Of a DNA stretch of 64,000 nucleotides, positions 48,746 to 59,679 are shown one piece after another. The position numbers were made by a program, and so were the translations under genes. Position 1 is the first letter of the stretch; each line of letters opens with the position of its first letter. Origin of the DNA: Charina bottae (Eukaryota > Chordata > Lepidosauria > Squamata > Charinaidae); NCBI GenBank assembly GCA_023362775.1, contig JALMGJ010000006.1:54489501-54553500 (forward strand), read 5' to 3'. The notes beneath the pieces are model-generated. The model was given only the letters and a program-made list of their open reading frames with translations. It was not told the origin of the DNA and did no database searches.

Positions 48746-50791
48746 ATGGCTGCTGCAGAGCTAACTAGTCTGTCTTTTGAGCGTTTGAATGGCACAAACT
48801 ACCGGACCTGGTGTGTGAAGATCAAGTCTTTCTTCCTAAAAGAAGGTTTGTGGAAGTATGTGAAAGACCCACCTCCAACCGGTGTTATTACTGAAGAAGT
48901 GCAGTTGTGTTTGGATCGTGCTTATGGCAATTTGATTCTGGGACTGGAATCATCGCAGCTACTGCATATCAGCAATCTAGACACTGCACATGCATGTTGG
49001 GAGGCTCTCAAAGCCCTTTATTCCAAGCAAACATCTGCTGCCATCGTTGGTCTATCACGTCAGCTTTACAACCTGAAGCTGCAGCCCGGTGGAAACGTGA
49101 TGACCCACCTCCATAAACTCAAGACTTTGTTTCTTGAACTTGAGGAGCGGGATGTTGTGATCCCTGATACCCAGAGAGCTTGTGTCATCCTGTCTAGCCT
49201 GGACAAGAGCTTTGACATGCTCATCGAGGCAACTCAGACGTTGAGGCCCCAAGACCTTACTGTGGATTATCTTACAAATCGGCTGCAAGAAATCCAGCAA
49301 GCTTGTGACCTGGAGAAGATGCAGGGTAAGCCATCTGTTGCTGTTCCTGAAACTTCTGCACAGCGTTTTCCAGCTGGAACAGAGGCTGCGTGTGCTGTGA
49401 GGAGATGCTACCGGTGCAAATCGACCCAACAATTCATGAAAGACTGTCCCCAGTCACCTCGCCCAGCCGGTGGAGCCAGTGGAAAGAGGTTCGTACAAAA
49501 GAAGGGGAAACAACCGCCTAGACAGCGTACCCAAGTGTCTGCTTTGCTCACGGCTATGAGTAGACGTTCCCCAGAGACTTGGCTTTTGGACTCAGCGTGT
49601 AGCCAAATCATTGTCAACAATGAACAGTTACTATTGACAAAGGACAGGCCTAAAATCCAACAGGTTGCTCTAGCTGATGGATCCATGGCTGATGTGTCTT
49701 TTCAGGGTGAAGTATACATTCCTTGTTTGGGGATAAATGTACAAAATGTGTTGTGTGTTCCTACACTTGACTTTTCCCTCCTTAGAGTTCCAGCCCTGGT
49801 GAAGTCTGGATATACTGTTGTGTTCAAGGGTACTGGATGTTCTATTGAAAAAGATGGAATTGAATGTGCTAGGGGGAGGTTAGTGAATCAATTGTATGAA
49901 ATGCTTCCTAAGCAGGGGATTGTGTCAGGAAATTGTATTTCCAATGTTCCCCCACATAACAAATGCATTCACTATTATCACAGAGCTCTGGGACATCCCG
50001 GGTGGGGAAGTTTGTCCCAAATGGCTAAGGTGTATCCTGAACTAGGATCCAAAAGGTGTGATGACTTTCTTGATTGTACTGTGTGCAAACAATCCAAAAT
50101 TAAGGCTGCTCCTGTTGCTAGGAAAAGTAGCAGGGTGTCAACTAGGCCTTTTCAGTTGGTTCATGGAGACTTAGCCGGCCCCAATGCTCCTAGTGAAGGG
50201 GGGGCACGTTTCATGTTCATTTTGGTGGATGACCATACTCGCTATACGTTTTGTTATTTGCTCAAATCTAAAGCGGAGGCTTTTGCTCGCTTTAAGGAGT
50301 TTGTTGCAATGGTGGAGAGAAACTATGGCTATCAAGTAGGTCAGTTTCAATCGGATTGTGGAGGAGAGTTCCTAAGTCATGAGTTCCAGAATTGGCTTCG
50401 TAGGAAAGGAATCTCCCATAGACTTGCCAAAGTTGGTGTTCCTGCTGAGAATGGAATAGCTGAAAGGAAGATTGGTGTTGTTAATACCATTAGAAATACC
50501 CTGATGTTAGATGCCCAGGTGCCAGCCCGTTTTTGGGGTGAGGCTACCATGACTGCAGTGTATCTAACCAACAGGGTGTGGAATTCAGCTGTAAATGAAG
50601 TTCCTTACTTCCTTTTGTTTGGCAAGCGCCCTTCGCTGAAGCATCTGCGTGTTTTTGGAACATTTGCGTATGTTCACATCCCTAAGTCTCAGCGAAGGAA
50701 GAACCAGCCAAAAGCACAACGCTTAAGGTTTGTTGGTTACTCCTCTAGATCTAAGGGTTACCGTTTTCTGCAGGCTATGGTCGTGTGGTAG
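48746..50791 (+). CDS. Copia Gag-protease-integrase reading frame (first part of the broken polyprotein)
   Basis: The frame starts at the ATG at 48746 (MAAAELTSLSFERLNGTNYR); the GTG at 48737 is too early to be a likely start. Domains in order: a UBN2-type copia Gag (LNGTNYRTWCVKIKSFF); a zinc knuckle from residue 221 (CYRCKSTQQFMKDC) in which the expected His is Gln; an aspartic protease at residue 282 reading DSACS instead of DSG; a GAG-pre-integrase HHCC region from residue 409 (HYYHRALGH, CTVCKQSK); and an integrase core with Asp475, Asp537 and Glu573, the last two separated by 35 residues (DD35E). After SKGYRF the frame shifts by about one base near 50764-50785 and ends. Integrase looks intact, while Gag knuckle and protease are suspect. 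Confidence 0.92.
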   Translation: MAAAELTSLSFERLNGTNYRTWCVKIKSFFLKEGLWKYVKDPPPTGVITEEVQLCLDRAYGNLILGLESSQLLHISNLDTAHACWEALKALYSKQTSAAIVGLSRQLYNLKLQPGGNVMTHLHKLKTLFLELEERDVVIPDTQRACVILSSLDKSFDMLIEATQTLRPQDLTVDYLTNRLQEIQQACDLEKMQGKPSVAVPETSAQRFPAGTEAACAVRRCYRCKSTQQFMKDCPQSPRPAGGASGKRFVQKKGKQPPRQRTQVSALLTAMSRRSPETWLLDSACSQIIVNNEQLLLTKDRPKIQQVALADGSMADVSFQGEVYIPCLGINVQNVLCVPTLDFSLLRVPALVKSGYTVVFKGTGCSIEKDGIECARGRLVNQLYEMLPKQGIVSGNCISNVPPHNKCIHYYHRALGHPGWGSLSQMAKVYPELGSKRCDDFLDCTVCKQSKIKAAPVARKSSRVSTRPFQLVHGDLAGPNAPSEGGARFMFILVDDHTRYTFCYLLKSKAEAFARFKEFVAMVERNYGYQVGQFQSDCGGEFLSHEFQNWLRRKGISHRLAKVGVPAENGIAERKIGVVNTIRNTLMLDAQVPARFWGEATMTAVYLTNRVWNSAVNEVPYFLLFGKRPSLKHLRVFGTFAYVHIPKSQRRKNQPKAQRLRFVGYSSRSKGYRFLQAMVVW

Positions 50792-51243
50792 TCTCCAGAA
50801 GTGCTAATTTTGAGCACCCTACTGGTTGGGATAGGTTGAATGCTAGTTCAGAGGTATTGTTGCAATCTAGTGTACAGCCAACTGTCCATGCTCCTGTGGC
50901 TGGACAACAACCAGTTCAGCTGCCTTCTGGTTCCCAGTCTCCTAGTGTGGTGAGAGGGTCCCCTCAGGTGAAGGAGGAGGAAATTTCACCTGAGCAGGTT
51001 CAGGACCTGAAGGGGGAATCAGGTAGTGAAAAGGCAGAGGACAGTGATGAGGAAGAGGCAGTGGTAATTCCTCGTAGGTCTGCACCTTCCACAAAGGGTG
51101 TGAAGCCTGACAGATTTGTGATTCAGCAGGTGAGAGTGTGTCAGATTACCTGTGAACCTCAGTCTTTCCAGGAGGTGTTGCTTCTGCCTCTTGAAGAGCA
51201 GGAGAAGTGGAACACAGCAATGGATAAGGAGTTTGAGGCATAA
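50785..51243 (+). pseudogene. Copia polyprotein middle section (linker before reverse transcriptase), frameshifted and stopped
   Basis: Relative to the preceding frame this segment is offset as if one base were lost (or two gained). It carries VVVSRSANFEHP, typical of the copia region after integrase, then an acidic Ser/Glu-rich linker, then EEQEKWNTAMDKEFEA, the start of the RVT_2 domain. A TAA stop at 51241-51243 interrupts it in the same frame as the reverse transcriptase that follows. There is no natural start codon, so it is a broken part of one polyprotein and not a separate gene. Confidence 0.85.
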
Positions 51244-52701
51244 GTGAATCAAAAGGTGTTTGAAGTCACTGATTTTCCCCCATCCCAGAAAGCTGTTGGT
51301 TCCAGATGGGTTTTCAGAAAGAAGCTTCTTCCTGATAATACAGTGCAGTACAAAGCCAGGCTTGTTGCTCAGGGGTTTTCACAAGAGAGGTTTTTGAACT
51401 ATGATCTCACATATGCACCCACAGCTAGACCAGAGTCTTTACGTATGGTACTTTCTCTGGCTGCACAGCGTGGACTCGTTGTCCATCACTTTGATGTTGA
51501 CACAGCATATCTGAATGCAGAGCTCCCTGAAACAGTGTACATGAAGCAGGCTCCTGGCTATGCTTGTGGCGATTCTCAGAAGGTGTACAGGCTGTGCAAG
51601 GCGCTTTACGGATTAAAGCAGGCCGGCTGCTGTTGGCATCAATGTTTAGATAAGGCTTTAATGAAGTTGAACTTTAAGAAGTCAGTTGCTGATCCTTGTG
51701 TGTATGTAAGAGGTTCTGGAAGTGATTACACGGTGTTGCTAACGTATGTTGACGATTTTTGCCTAGCAACTGGTTCTTTGCACCTTGTACAAGAGTTTGC
51801 AACACAATTAAGACAGTACTTTCAATTGAAAGACCTAGGTGAGCTGAAATACTATCTAGGTGTTGAAGTCACTAGAGCTCAGAATGGTGAATTCTATCTG
51901 AGTCAGAAGAGAAAAATTGATCAATTGTTGAGTCAACTTGAAATGTCAAATGCAAAACCTACCAAAACACCAATGACTCTTGATTTCCTAAAGGATGATA
52001 CATGTGAGGAAATTTGTCCTCAGCTTCAATTGTATCACTCTGCTGTAGGAAGCTTGCTACACTTAACACAGTGGACACGTCCTGACTTAGCTTACTCAGT
52101 TGGAGTACTCAGTTGTAAGGTTGCCAAACCATCCATGCGAGATTGGCAAGGGTTAAAAAGGGTCCTACGTTACCTTAAAGGCACAGCTGATTTTTGTCTT
52201 AAAGTATCAGCTACTAAAGCCGAAATGCCTGTGATTTATGTTGATAGCTCTTTTGCAGAAGAGGGAGACAGAAAGTCTGTGAGTGGTTTTGTTTGTTTGT
52301 TTGCAAATACACCCATCGCCTGTAGGGCAAGAAAACAAAGCTCAATTGCCGTTTCTACGTGTGAGGCCGAATTTGCGGCCCTCAGTGAGGCAATAAATGA
52401 ATTACACTGGTGTGCACAACTGTTTGAGGATCTATCTGTAGATATAACCTCACCAATGACAGTGTATGAATATTCCCAGGCCTGTATTTCACTTGCTATT
52501 TCTGAAAAAGTCAGAGGCCGTACCAAATATGTCGATGTGAAATTCAAAAATGTAAGACATGCAATTCAGGAAGGATTTATCCAGTTAGAATATTGTCCTT
52601 CTGAACTGAATGTGGCTGATATCTTCACGAAAGCCCTACCTCTTGATAAGCATATTGCCATGGTTACCAAGTTGGGACTAGAACAAATGTGTTTGAAATA
52701 A
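51244..52701 (+). pseudogene. Copia reverse transcriptase (RVT_2) and RNase H region, separated by a stop codon
   Basis: RVT_2 reverse transcriptase motifs are clear: SRWVFRKKL, KARLVAQGFSQ, HFDVDTAYLNAEL with a catalytic Asp, ALYGLKQA, and YVDD at 51745-51756. The copia RNase H follows: YVDSSFAEEG, then SGFVCLFAN, then STCEAEF, then VYEYSQACISLA, where copia elements normally have an Asp-Asn pair in place of Tyr-Ser (codon 52471). The end, ADIFTKALPLDKHIAMV, is the standard copia C-terminus. The frame is open to a TAA at 52699-52701, 76 bp before the 3' LTR. It is in frame with the linker upstream but cut off by one stop. Confidence 0.9.
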
Positions 52702-52766
52702 AATCATTTGTGTCTCTGTGTGCCTGTAAAATGACAGTTTTCCCCCACAGCGTTTCGAAAAACCAT

Positions 52767-52776
52767 GCGGAAGGGG
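52767..52776 (+). promoter_or_regulatory. Copia polypurine tract
   Basis: The purine-rich GCGGAAGGGG abuts the start of the 3' LTR, as required for plus-strand priming. Confidence 0.75.
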
Positions 52777-53380
52777 TGTTAAAGTTATTTGGTAAAGTTA
52801 TTCTATGCAGAATCAAACGCATGGCATTTTCTACACTATGAATCTGGCCTGAAAGTGGAAAATTCCAAGCCCCTCTGCTGTAGCTCGTAAATAACAGGTA
52901 CTTGTCTATCTAGCCAAAACAAAACGTTATCAGTTCTTTCCCATGAGAATAGAATCTCGAGGGAAAGCCAATATGCAACACCGCCACCCCATGACGGTTT
53001 ATAGTAAGTACAACAACTGTAAGCTGAAAAAGTAACCTTAGCCCATTTTAGCCAATCAGAATTCTGAACCAAGGGTATAATTTCAGCTATGAACCATGGG
53101 TATTCATCTCACTTATGTTCTTCCTATGCTTTCTCTATGTAGACTGCTATCTACATGTACTTGTATCTGAACTGTAACTATGCCTGGTCTTTGCACAGAC
53201 CATGATGCTTTCTTTCCATTCTGGTGATGGAACTCTGCGTATGCTTTGTTTTTCCTTTTTGCAATAATGCACCATACATCCATTATTGCCTTATGCTATC
53301 AATAAAGATATTGTTAGCCTTACAACACGTTGTTTGGATTACTTCAAGCCTGGAACCCCATTAGCCACCATCACCTCACA
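52777..53380 (+). repeat. 3' LTR of Ty1/copia retrotransposon
   Basis: This 604-bp LTR has the same TG...CA ends as the 5' LTR and two differences by eye. It is followed by the target duplication GAGTA at 53381-53385, matching 48020-48024. This sets the insertion limits exactly and shows the element entered as a unit. Confidence 0.95.
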
Positions 53381-54080
53381 GAGTAACTCCTGGACATTAA
53401 TTTCATTTTATTCACACTATTCATTTGATAAATTTTCATCTGATGGGGCTTATTTTTGATATCAAAGAACACATGTAATGATGCATGAATAAGTATATGT
53501 CTGTCAGAAAAAAGGGAAATACAAGATATAGGGAATTAATGGGGGTTCAACATGCTTGGGAGTGATCAAATTATGTTTGAAAAGATGGGGAGGCATAATC
53601 AAACCCTCAAGCCCCATCAAATACTTGTCATCAATTTTAGGGTAATCATCCTATTTCTAGCCCTGTAGCCAGGAGCTAAGAAGGTTAGGAGATTAAGTTT
53701 AGCTGTTAATTCAAGAAATGTGTGCTGCTGCAAAATTAAATGTGTGGCCACTCAGGACAGTTTTCAGAACAGTCTAAAGGAAAAATATTTCAGGTAATAA
53801 AATACCCTAGTATTTTATTCTTATTTTATTCTATTTATTTTATTCTTCAAAAATGGCAGTTCAGGACTGGCTTGACATATTTTGCTGATGAAGGCAAAAG
53901 AGAGGCATGAGGCTGACCAACTGACAAGAGACGTTCTTTACGTCTAGCAATGGAACAGTGTCTTCCATAACATCTGAGATAGCAAGCTCGCAGCAGCGGC
54001 CATAAGTTTTTGAGGGCCCTAGTAAAGTGAATCATTTGGCACCCCTTATTTTCCTTATACAGTAACTGTGTGTGTTTGTG

Positions 54081-54082
<2 letters not shown>

Positions 54083-54112
<30 letters not shown>
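54083..54112 (+). repeat. (CA)n microsatellite
   Basis: About 15 CA units following a (GT)n-like stretch, giving a short inverted TGTGTG/CACACA pair. Confidence 0.95.
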
Positions 54113-54117
<5 letters not shown>

Positions 54118-54737
54118 CACAAACTGTTTTCTCTACACAATTCTGTAAGCACTGGAATATCCAGAAAAATACAAATTCTGAAGGACAACTAATTGTGTTC
54201 TGATCCCCACAGTTGTCCAGGAAATGGCAATTGTACTGATTCACTTAAAGATATGGAACAAAGAGTTTTCCACCAACCATACAGCAGTTCTGGGATATGA
54301 TGTGGCTTCCTCTAAAATATAAAGGAAATGTTTTGATGCTGTCTTACCAAAGCTTGTGTGCAGTGCTGGCTGAGAAAGCATTCCTTCTGCAGTGAACAGA
54401 GAACTAAAATGGTTGAACTATGGATAATTTAACAGTGGATTAGCAAGAATAAGCATACAACAATATTAGATATGCTCTGGCAAGTTGCCTGAGCTACTAC
54501 TTAGAAATACATTAGTTTAGTAACATTCTTAAAGCTGTATTTTGAGGCCTGCTTACCAACCCAGCTAATTTGTGACACACAGGTTGTGTTAAACTCTTAC
54601 CTGCCACACCAAATTAACAAAAGAAATAAATTGTTGCACACATCTCTACAACATCTCCTATTTGCCTTTTTCTTACATTGAATAGTCCCAAATATTGAAA
54701 TTTATTTCTCAAAGAAGATTTGCACTAGCTCTTATAT

Positions 54738-55015
54738 CAGTGCTTTCTAAAGTGCTGCCGTTGGTGAAACACCAACGGCGGCAGCGGCGGCGGCAGCGGG
54801 GGCGTGCACGTCGGCGGTGCGGGGGGTGCGCAGGGGCAGCGGCGTGCACAGCAGCAGCGGCAGCAGCCTCTGCTAAAACATGGAAGTTCTGATGGCACGC
54901 CGCTGCCACCGCCGCCGTGCACGCGCCCACTGCCGCTTCCAGGTTGTGTGGTGACACACCAGACTGTGTGCTGCGACACACTAAAGTGTTGCGACACACA
55001 GTTTGGAAAGCTGTG
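54738..55015 (+). mobile_element. GC-rich non-autonomous hAT element, copy 1, 278 bp
   Basis: The termini CAGTGCTTTC...GAAAGCTGTG are inverted and flanked by the 8-bp duplication TCTTATAT (54730-54737 and 55016-55023). The interior is CpG-rich with GGC/GCA triplet runs, very unlike the AT-rich surroundings. A terminal subsection repeats GCGACACAC-like units. It has no real gene; alanine/histidine-rich frames inside are triplet-repeat artefacts. Confidence 0.92.
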
Positions 55016-55571
55016 TCTTATATCACTTTGGTTGCTCTGTTCTGTTTTTTCCAACTCTCTGATGTCCTTTTAGTGATATAGTGACCAGAATTGCATATAG
55101 TAATGCTCACAAGTATTTTTATCCTGCCAATGTCATTTTTCATTTTTGTTGTTGTTGTTTAGCTTTTGTTTTAGTGCAATATTGAAATCATACTAATAGC
55201 ACAGCCAATATAGATATATGGCACCAGCTGTGTTATGCAATTGTTCAGAAAAAGAATGTTTCTTTCTTCCCCCAGCCTTCTCCACTTTTTCTTCCTATAC
55301 TTTTCATGACAAACTATGTCTGTCACAAGAACACTGAAGTCAACCTTTCCTGGTTTAAACCCAATCTGTGTTGATTCTTTCCCATATTCTGGAAGACTGT
55401 TATGAATAAACTGAAAAAAAATTCATGAGACTCAGTGCTATTATCCTTCATCAAGCATATGTTCCAGAATAAACTATTATGTCCTTACATTCACATTTTG
55501 TAATGGTTATGGTCCTCTCTTGATTTTGTTTTTGCTCCTGCTCATCCATATATTTTTTTCAAAAAGACCAG

Positions 55572-55846
55572 AAAATTACTTTATTGTGAACAAAGACATA
55601 ATTTAAATTAATAATATTTAAGTTAAAGTATTACCATTGTAATAATTATATACTAAATCATGAAACAACTTCACACAGATATATAAATTACAAATTATTT
55701 ATTACTTGGCAAGTAATAAATAATTTGTAATTTATATATCTGTGTGAAGTTATTTCATGATTTAGTATATAATTATTACAATGGTAATACTTTAACTTAA
55801 ATATTATTAATTTAAATTATGTCTTTGTTCACAATAAAGTAATTTT
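55572..55846. repeat. Near-perfect 275-bp AT-rich palindrome
   Basis: Two 137-base arms (55572-55708 and 55710-55846) are inverted copies around a single central G. I find one mismatch (C versus T in GAAACAACTT / GAAATAACTT). It would fold into a cruciform or long hairpin. No hAT or mariner termini or obvious target duplication were seen, so it may be an inverted duplication rather than a MITE. Confidence 0.93.
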
Positions 55847-55899
55847 AAAGCAAATAATTTATTAGTATTTCTAATATAGTGAAATCTTAAATGTTAAGC

Positions 55900-56241
55900 C
55901 ATAGCTTTCCAAACTGTGTGTCGCAACATTTTAGTGTGTCGCAACACACAGTTTAGTGTGTCGAGAAACAACCTGGAAGTGGCGGTGCGCGCGTGCACGG
56001 TGGCGGTGTGGGGGTGCGCGCGGGGGCAGCGGTGTGTATGGTGGCGGCGGCAGCAATGATGGCAGCGGTGTGCCATCAGCACTTCCGCGTTTTAGCGAGG
56101 CCGCCGCCGCCACCGTGCACACCACCGCCGTGTGCCCCCCCGTGCCGCTGCCATGCATGCCCCCACCACCGCGCGCACCCCCACGCCATCGCCGCTGCTG
56201 CTGTTGGTGTGTCGCCAACGGCGGCAATTTGGAAAGCACTG
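55900..56241 (-). mobile_element. GC-rich non-autonomous hAT element, copy 2, 342 bp
   Basis: This is the same family as the copy at 54738 but in opposite orientation: it starts CATAGCTTTCCAAACTGTG and ends TTTGGAAAGCACTG. The 8-bp duplication TGTTAAGC occurs at 55892-55899 and 56242-56249. The interior is rich in GGC/CCG triplets and CpG. It differs in interior length from copy 1, suggesting triplet expansion or contraction. Confidence 0.92.
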
Positions 56242-56644
56242 TGTTAAGCATTTGAAATCAAACACACACATTGAGGTCATTTAAATATTAATGCATATTT
56301 CTTAAACAGTGTAATTATGAAGAATGGAAAAATCAGTACTTCTTTATGTTTTCATAGGTTTAAACGATGCAGAATATTTTCTGTTTACTTTTAGCAGTGC
56401 TGCATACAATTGTGTTGTTTTAATGGAAGATCAGTTTGAAAAAAAGACAGAGGAAAAAAAACAATGAAGGAAGATTTGTTTGACACCAAATCCATATCCT
56501 GATGGGTCTCAGGTAGAATTACATTTATCTGTCCAAATATATTAGGTACATTCCATTAATTTATGAATGAAAGAGAATCCAAGAATCTAATTATATACAA
56601 ATCCTATTTATTTCAAAGCCTAAAAATAAATATTTTACTTAGAT

Positions 56645-57900
56645 ATTTTATTTATTCAATTTATATAGCCACCCATCTCAGACCAGTGACTCTGGGCAGC
56701 TAACAGTAATAAAAAACAATCAAACAATTAAAACAATACAGAAAATTAAAATTTAAAAATTAAAGATGTAACTCTCCCCTCAGAGCATACTGCCACTGCT
56801 CCGACAAGAAAACTAAGTCCGGGGTGAGTCCACTGTCTCGAGTTGGGTCTCGAATAATCTGGAACAGGCCCATGGCTGCCATGGTAGTCATGAACTCCCG
56901 AGCCGCCTCAGAGGCACGTCCCAGGGACGGCAGATTGAAATCCCCCAGAACCATAAGCCTAGGGAATTCCACCGCCAGCCCCGAGACGGCCTCCAGCAGC
57001 TCAGGCAGGGATGTCGCTACGCAGCAGGGAGGCTGGTACAGCAGCAACACTCCCAACTGTTCTCGAGAACCCAACTTGAAAAACAGGGTCTCACAACCGG
57101 CCACTTGCGGAGCAGTGCCCCTGAAGGCCACTAGAGACTCTCGAATTACAACCGCCACCCCTCCTCCCCTGCCCCAGAGTCTCGGCTGGTGCCACACTTG
57201 AAACCCGGCTGGGCATATTTCAGAGAGGGCTACCCCCCCCTCTGAGCTCAGCCAGGTCTCGGTGATACATGCCAGGTCTGCCCCCTCTTCCGTGATCAAA
57301 TCACATATGAGGGGGCCCTTGTTGTTAACAGACCTGTCATTAAGCAGCAGCAGCCGGAAACCAGGGCCCTCAAGGATCTGCTGAACAGGAGCTGGGTATG
57401 AACCTGGAGGGCCGGAACACGCCACCGGTAACAAACACCGGGGGCGTCTTCCCCAACGATGGCCCACCCTCAGGTTCCCGTCATAACATCCCCGGCCCGT
57501 CACCACTTCGATAGGGCAGCCCACTCCGTAACCCCCAGAGCTTCCAGGTCCAGATGCCTCCACTCCCGGACCTTCAAAGACCCTAGGTTGAAACACGGGT
57601 CCCCTCCCCCACGCACACATCTCTGAAGCTCAGTCAACTTCTAGTGATGGTAGGCCCCCCTAGCACACCAGCCTAAGCTCTCGGCACTGAAAGGGCCTAA
57701 CCACCACAACCACACCTACAATATCCCCCCACAACCACTCTCACTGGTCGCAGAGAGATATCATCCACTCCTGCCCACCACCTGTCTCCCACTCAGGTGT
57801 GGGCACTCATACATACTATCACGCAGTCTTGGACTCCCCCCTGACTCTCTCACATCCAGGGGGGGCCACATTCACACTACAGGGACCCTAAAAAGTCTCT
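56645..57900 (-). mobile_element. CR1/L2-type LINE with reverse transcriptase deleted
   Basis: On the minus strand a GC-rich leader (about 57620-57900) leads into an endonuclease frame (to 56766) and then directly into the 3' UTR hairpin (CTGCCCAGAGTCACTGG, GAGATGGGTGGCTATATAAA) and the (ATAA)n tail near 56650. The whole polymerase section is absent. Confidence 0.75.
56766..57620 (-). pseudogene. LINE ORF2 apurinic-endonuclease domain only
   Basis: The open frame carries AP-endonuclease motifs in order: LLLLNDRSVNNKGPLICDLI, DLACITETWLSSEGG, GRGGGVAVVIRESLV, FPRLMVLGDFNLPSLG and TPDLVFLSEQW. It then stops at the deletion junction after GELHL. The Glu of TETWL and the GDFN Asp/Asn, which are catalytic in this family, are intact. 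Without the polymerase it could only be mobilised in trans. Confidence 0.8.
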
Positions 57901-58727
57901 GCCGCCTATAAATAAATGTGGGTGTGGATGGGGGCTTCCTCTTAGTTGTTAAATTAAGTTAAAAGTCATAATCCAATGTTAATGAAACATGTCCTGTCTA
58001 GTCCCAGAAATGTCTATGGACACATTTGTTTCCTCAAGGGATATTTTAAGTCTGAAGGTTTCCTCAATTGCAGATGAAAATACAGGTTAGTTCTTGTCTT
58101 TAAAGCTTTTAGGAACAAGAAGTAGGAGCTGATTGCAGAAGTGCCAGTGCAAGCAACTGATTGCACATCAATAATGCTCAAATGGTTCAATGTGTAAAAC
58201 TGGGCAGCCTTAAAAGATATTTGGACACTTCATCCCTTCTCTTGTTCCTGCACCATGACTTTTCATCTCTTCATTTCAAGCAAATGTGAAGGAAAAAGGG
58301 AGATCTTAGACTTCTACCATTGACATCACTCATACCAATAAACCATTAACCTTTTTTAGCACTGTAGACCTCCCATGGAGAAAGTTCAGGTTTAAATTAT
58401 GCACTATGCATGATTTTTCCTCCATATTTGTTTTTAAACAGAAGCATCCAAAGCCAATTACCTGTAGGAATTAAAGAAAGAAATTGAGAAATTTAGTGGT
58501 TTAATACCTTTCCATGTGACTTACTTTTCTCAAGGTGTTTTTCACTTGGTAGACAGGGATCAAACATTTTCCAAAGTGAGATGGATTTTCCCCTATAGCC
58601 TACAGGGAAGTGTTCTAAACTTGAAACTCTGGACCATGTTTTTTATTCTTAAAATATTTTATTGTAGAAAAGAAAATTATGTACATAAAGTTGACAAAAT
58701 TCATGGGGTAATGGTGCAACTGAAAAA

Positions 58728-58968
58728 ACAGCCCATTTGGTGTAACAGTTAAGGCACTGGATCATAACTCAGGAGACCACGAGTTCTAGGCTTCCCTTAG
58801 GCATGAAAGCCAGCTGGGTGACTTGGACCTTTCACTCTCTCTCAATCCAACCCACCTCACAGGATGGTTGTAGAAAAAGTAGGAGGTGGGAATGTTTTTT
58901 ACACTGCCTTGACTTGTACAAAATAAAGGTGGGATATAACTCAAATAAATAAATAACTGATGTACATT
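58728..58968 (+). mobile_element. tRNA-derived SINE with a different LINE-like tail
   Basis: The head ATTTGGTGTAACAGTTAAGG and the region AGCCAGCTGGGTGACTTGG match the second SINE family. The 3' half (CACCTCACAGGATGGTTGTA, CTGCCTTGACTTGTACAAAA, TAAAGGTGGGATATAACTC) is a different tail, ending in (AAAT)n. Confidence 0.8.
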
Positions 58969-59679
58969 TTCAGCAGAATCCCCAAGTCTGACTTCAGCCC
59001 TCTGGATGTTTTCTATGAGATATCTATGAAATGCAAACCAATCATTACATAATAAACAGGTAAAAATTTCCTTTCCACCAGCCAGTTTCAGAGTCTGGGG
59101 CTTTATTTCCCCCCCACAACGTGAATATGCTTTAAAGGTGACTCAAAACTGTTTCAAAAATCCATGAAGAAAAGAAAGTAAAATGTTCCTGTGTATACAA
59201 AAAATACAAAGCTATACAAAAAATTCTGAATCATTTTTTTCTAAGCACACTTTTGCTGAAAATATATTATAGCTGAAAATATATTATAGGGACTCTGTAG
59301 TTTAGTTCCTTTTTTCTATGACAGCAAAATCAGAAAGGAAAGAATTAGGCAGGAATTAATCTTGTCCTCTGGATGCTGCCTGCTCAAGTTACTCAGCGTT
59401 TTAAATCCTTTTCTACCTGTCTAGAAAATACAATTATTTAAAGTTTGCATGTATCTCCCTCTCTCTTTTTAAAACATCTTTTTGGATGCTAATGGTATAT
59501 CTATTGTCTTGCAACTATAGTGGTATATATAGTTTATGTACCCCAAGAAAGGCTTTCTACATCAAGAAGAAGTGGACTGTCTTGGTGCTTATTGTTATTT
59601 CTGGATTAAATTTTTAATTTTTAAAAAAGTTTTGGCTTGTTTTCCCATTTAAAGATTAAGGACGACTGAGAACATTTAA

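Larger units (their letters stand above)
48025..53380 (+). mobile_element. Full-length Ty1/copia LTR retrotransposon, about 5.4 kb
   Basis: Order: LTR, half-tRNA primer site, Gag-PR-IN-RT-RH, polypurine tract, LTR, with 5-bp duplications. Integrase upstream of RT identifies the Ty1/copia (Pseudoviridae) group rather than Ty3/gypsy. Near-identical LTRs indicate a recent insertion. It sits antisense in the large SLC16A7 intron. No envelope frame is present. Coding breaks make this copy non-autonomous. Confidence 0.95.

Noticed and set aside
54695..56255. Several Ala/His/Pro/Arg-rich frames
   Set aside because: They are translations of GGC/GCA/CCG triplet runs inside two hAT elements and appear in many frames on both strands.
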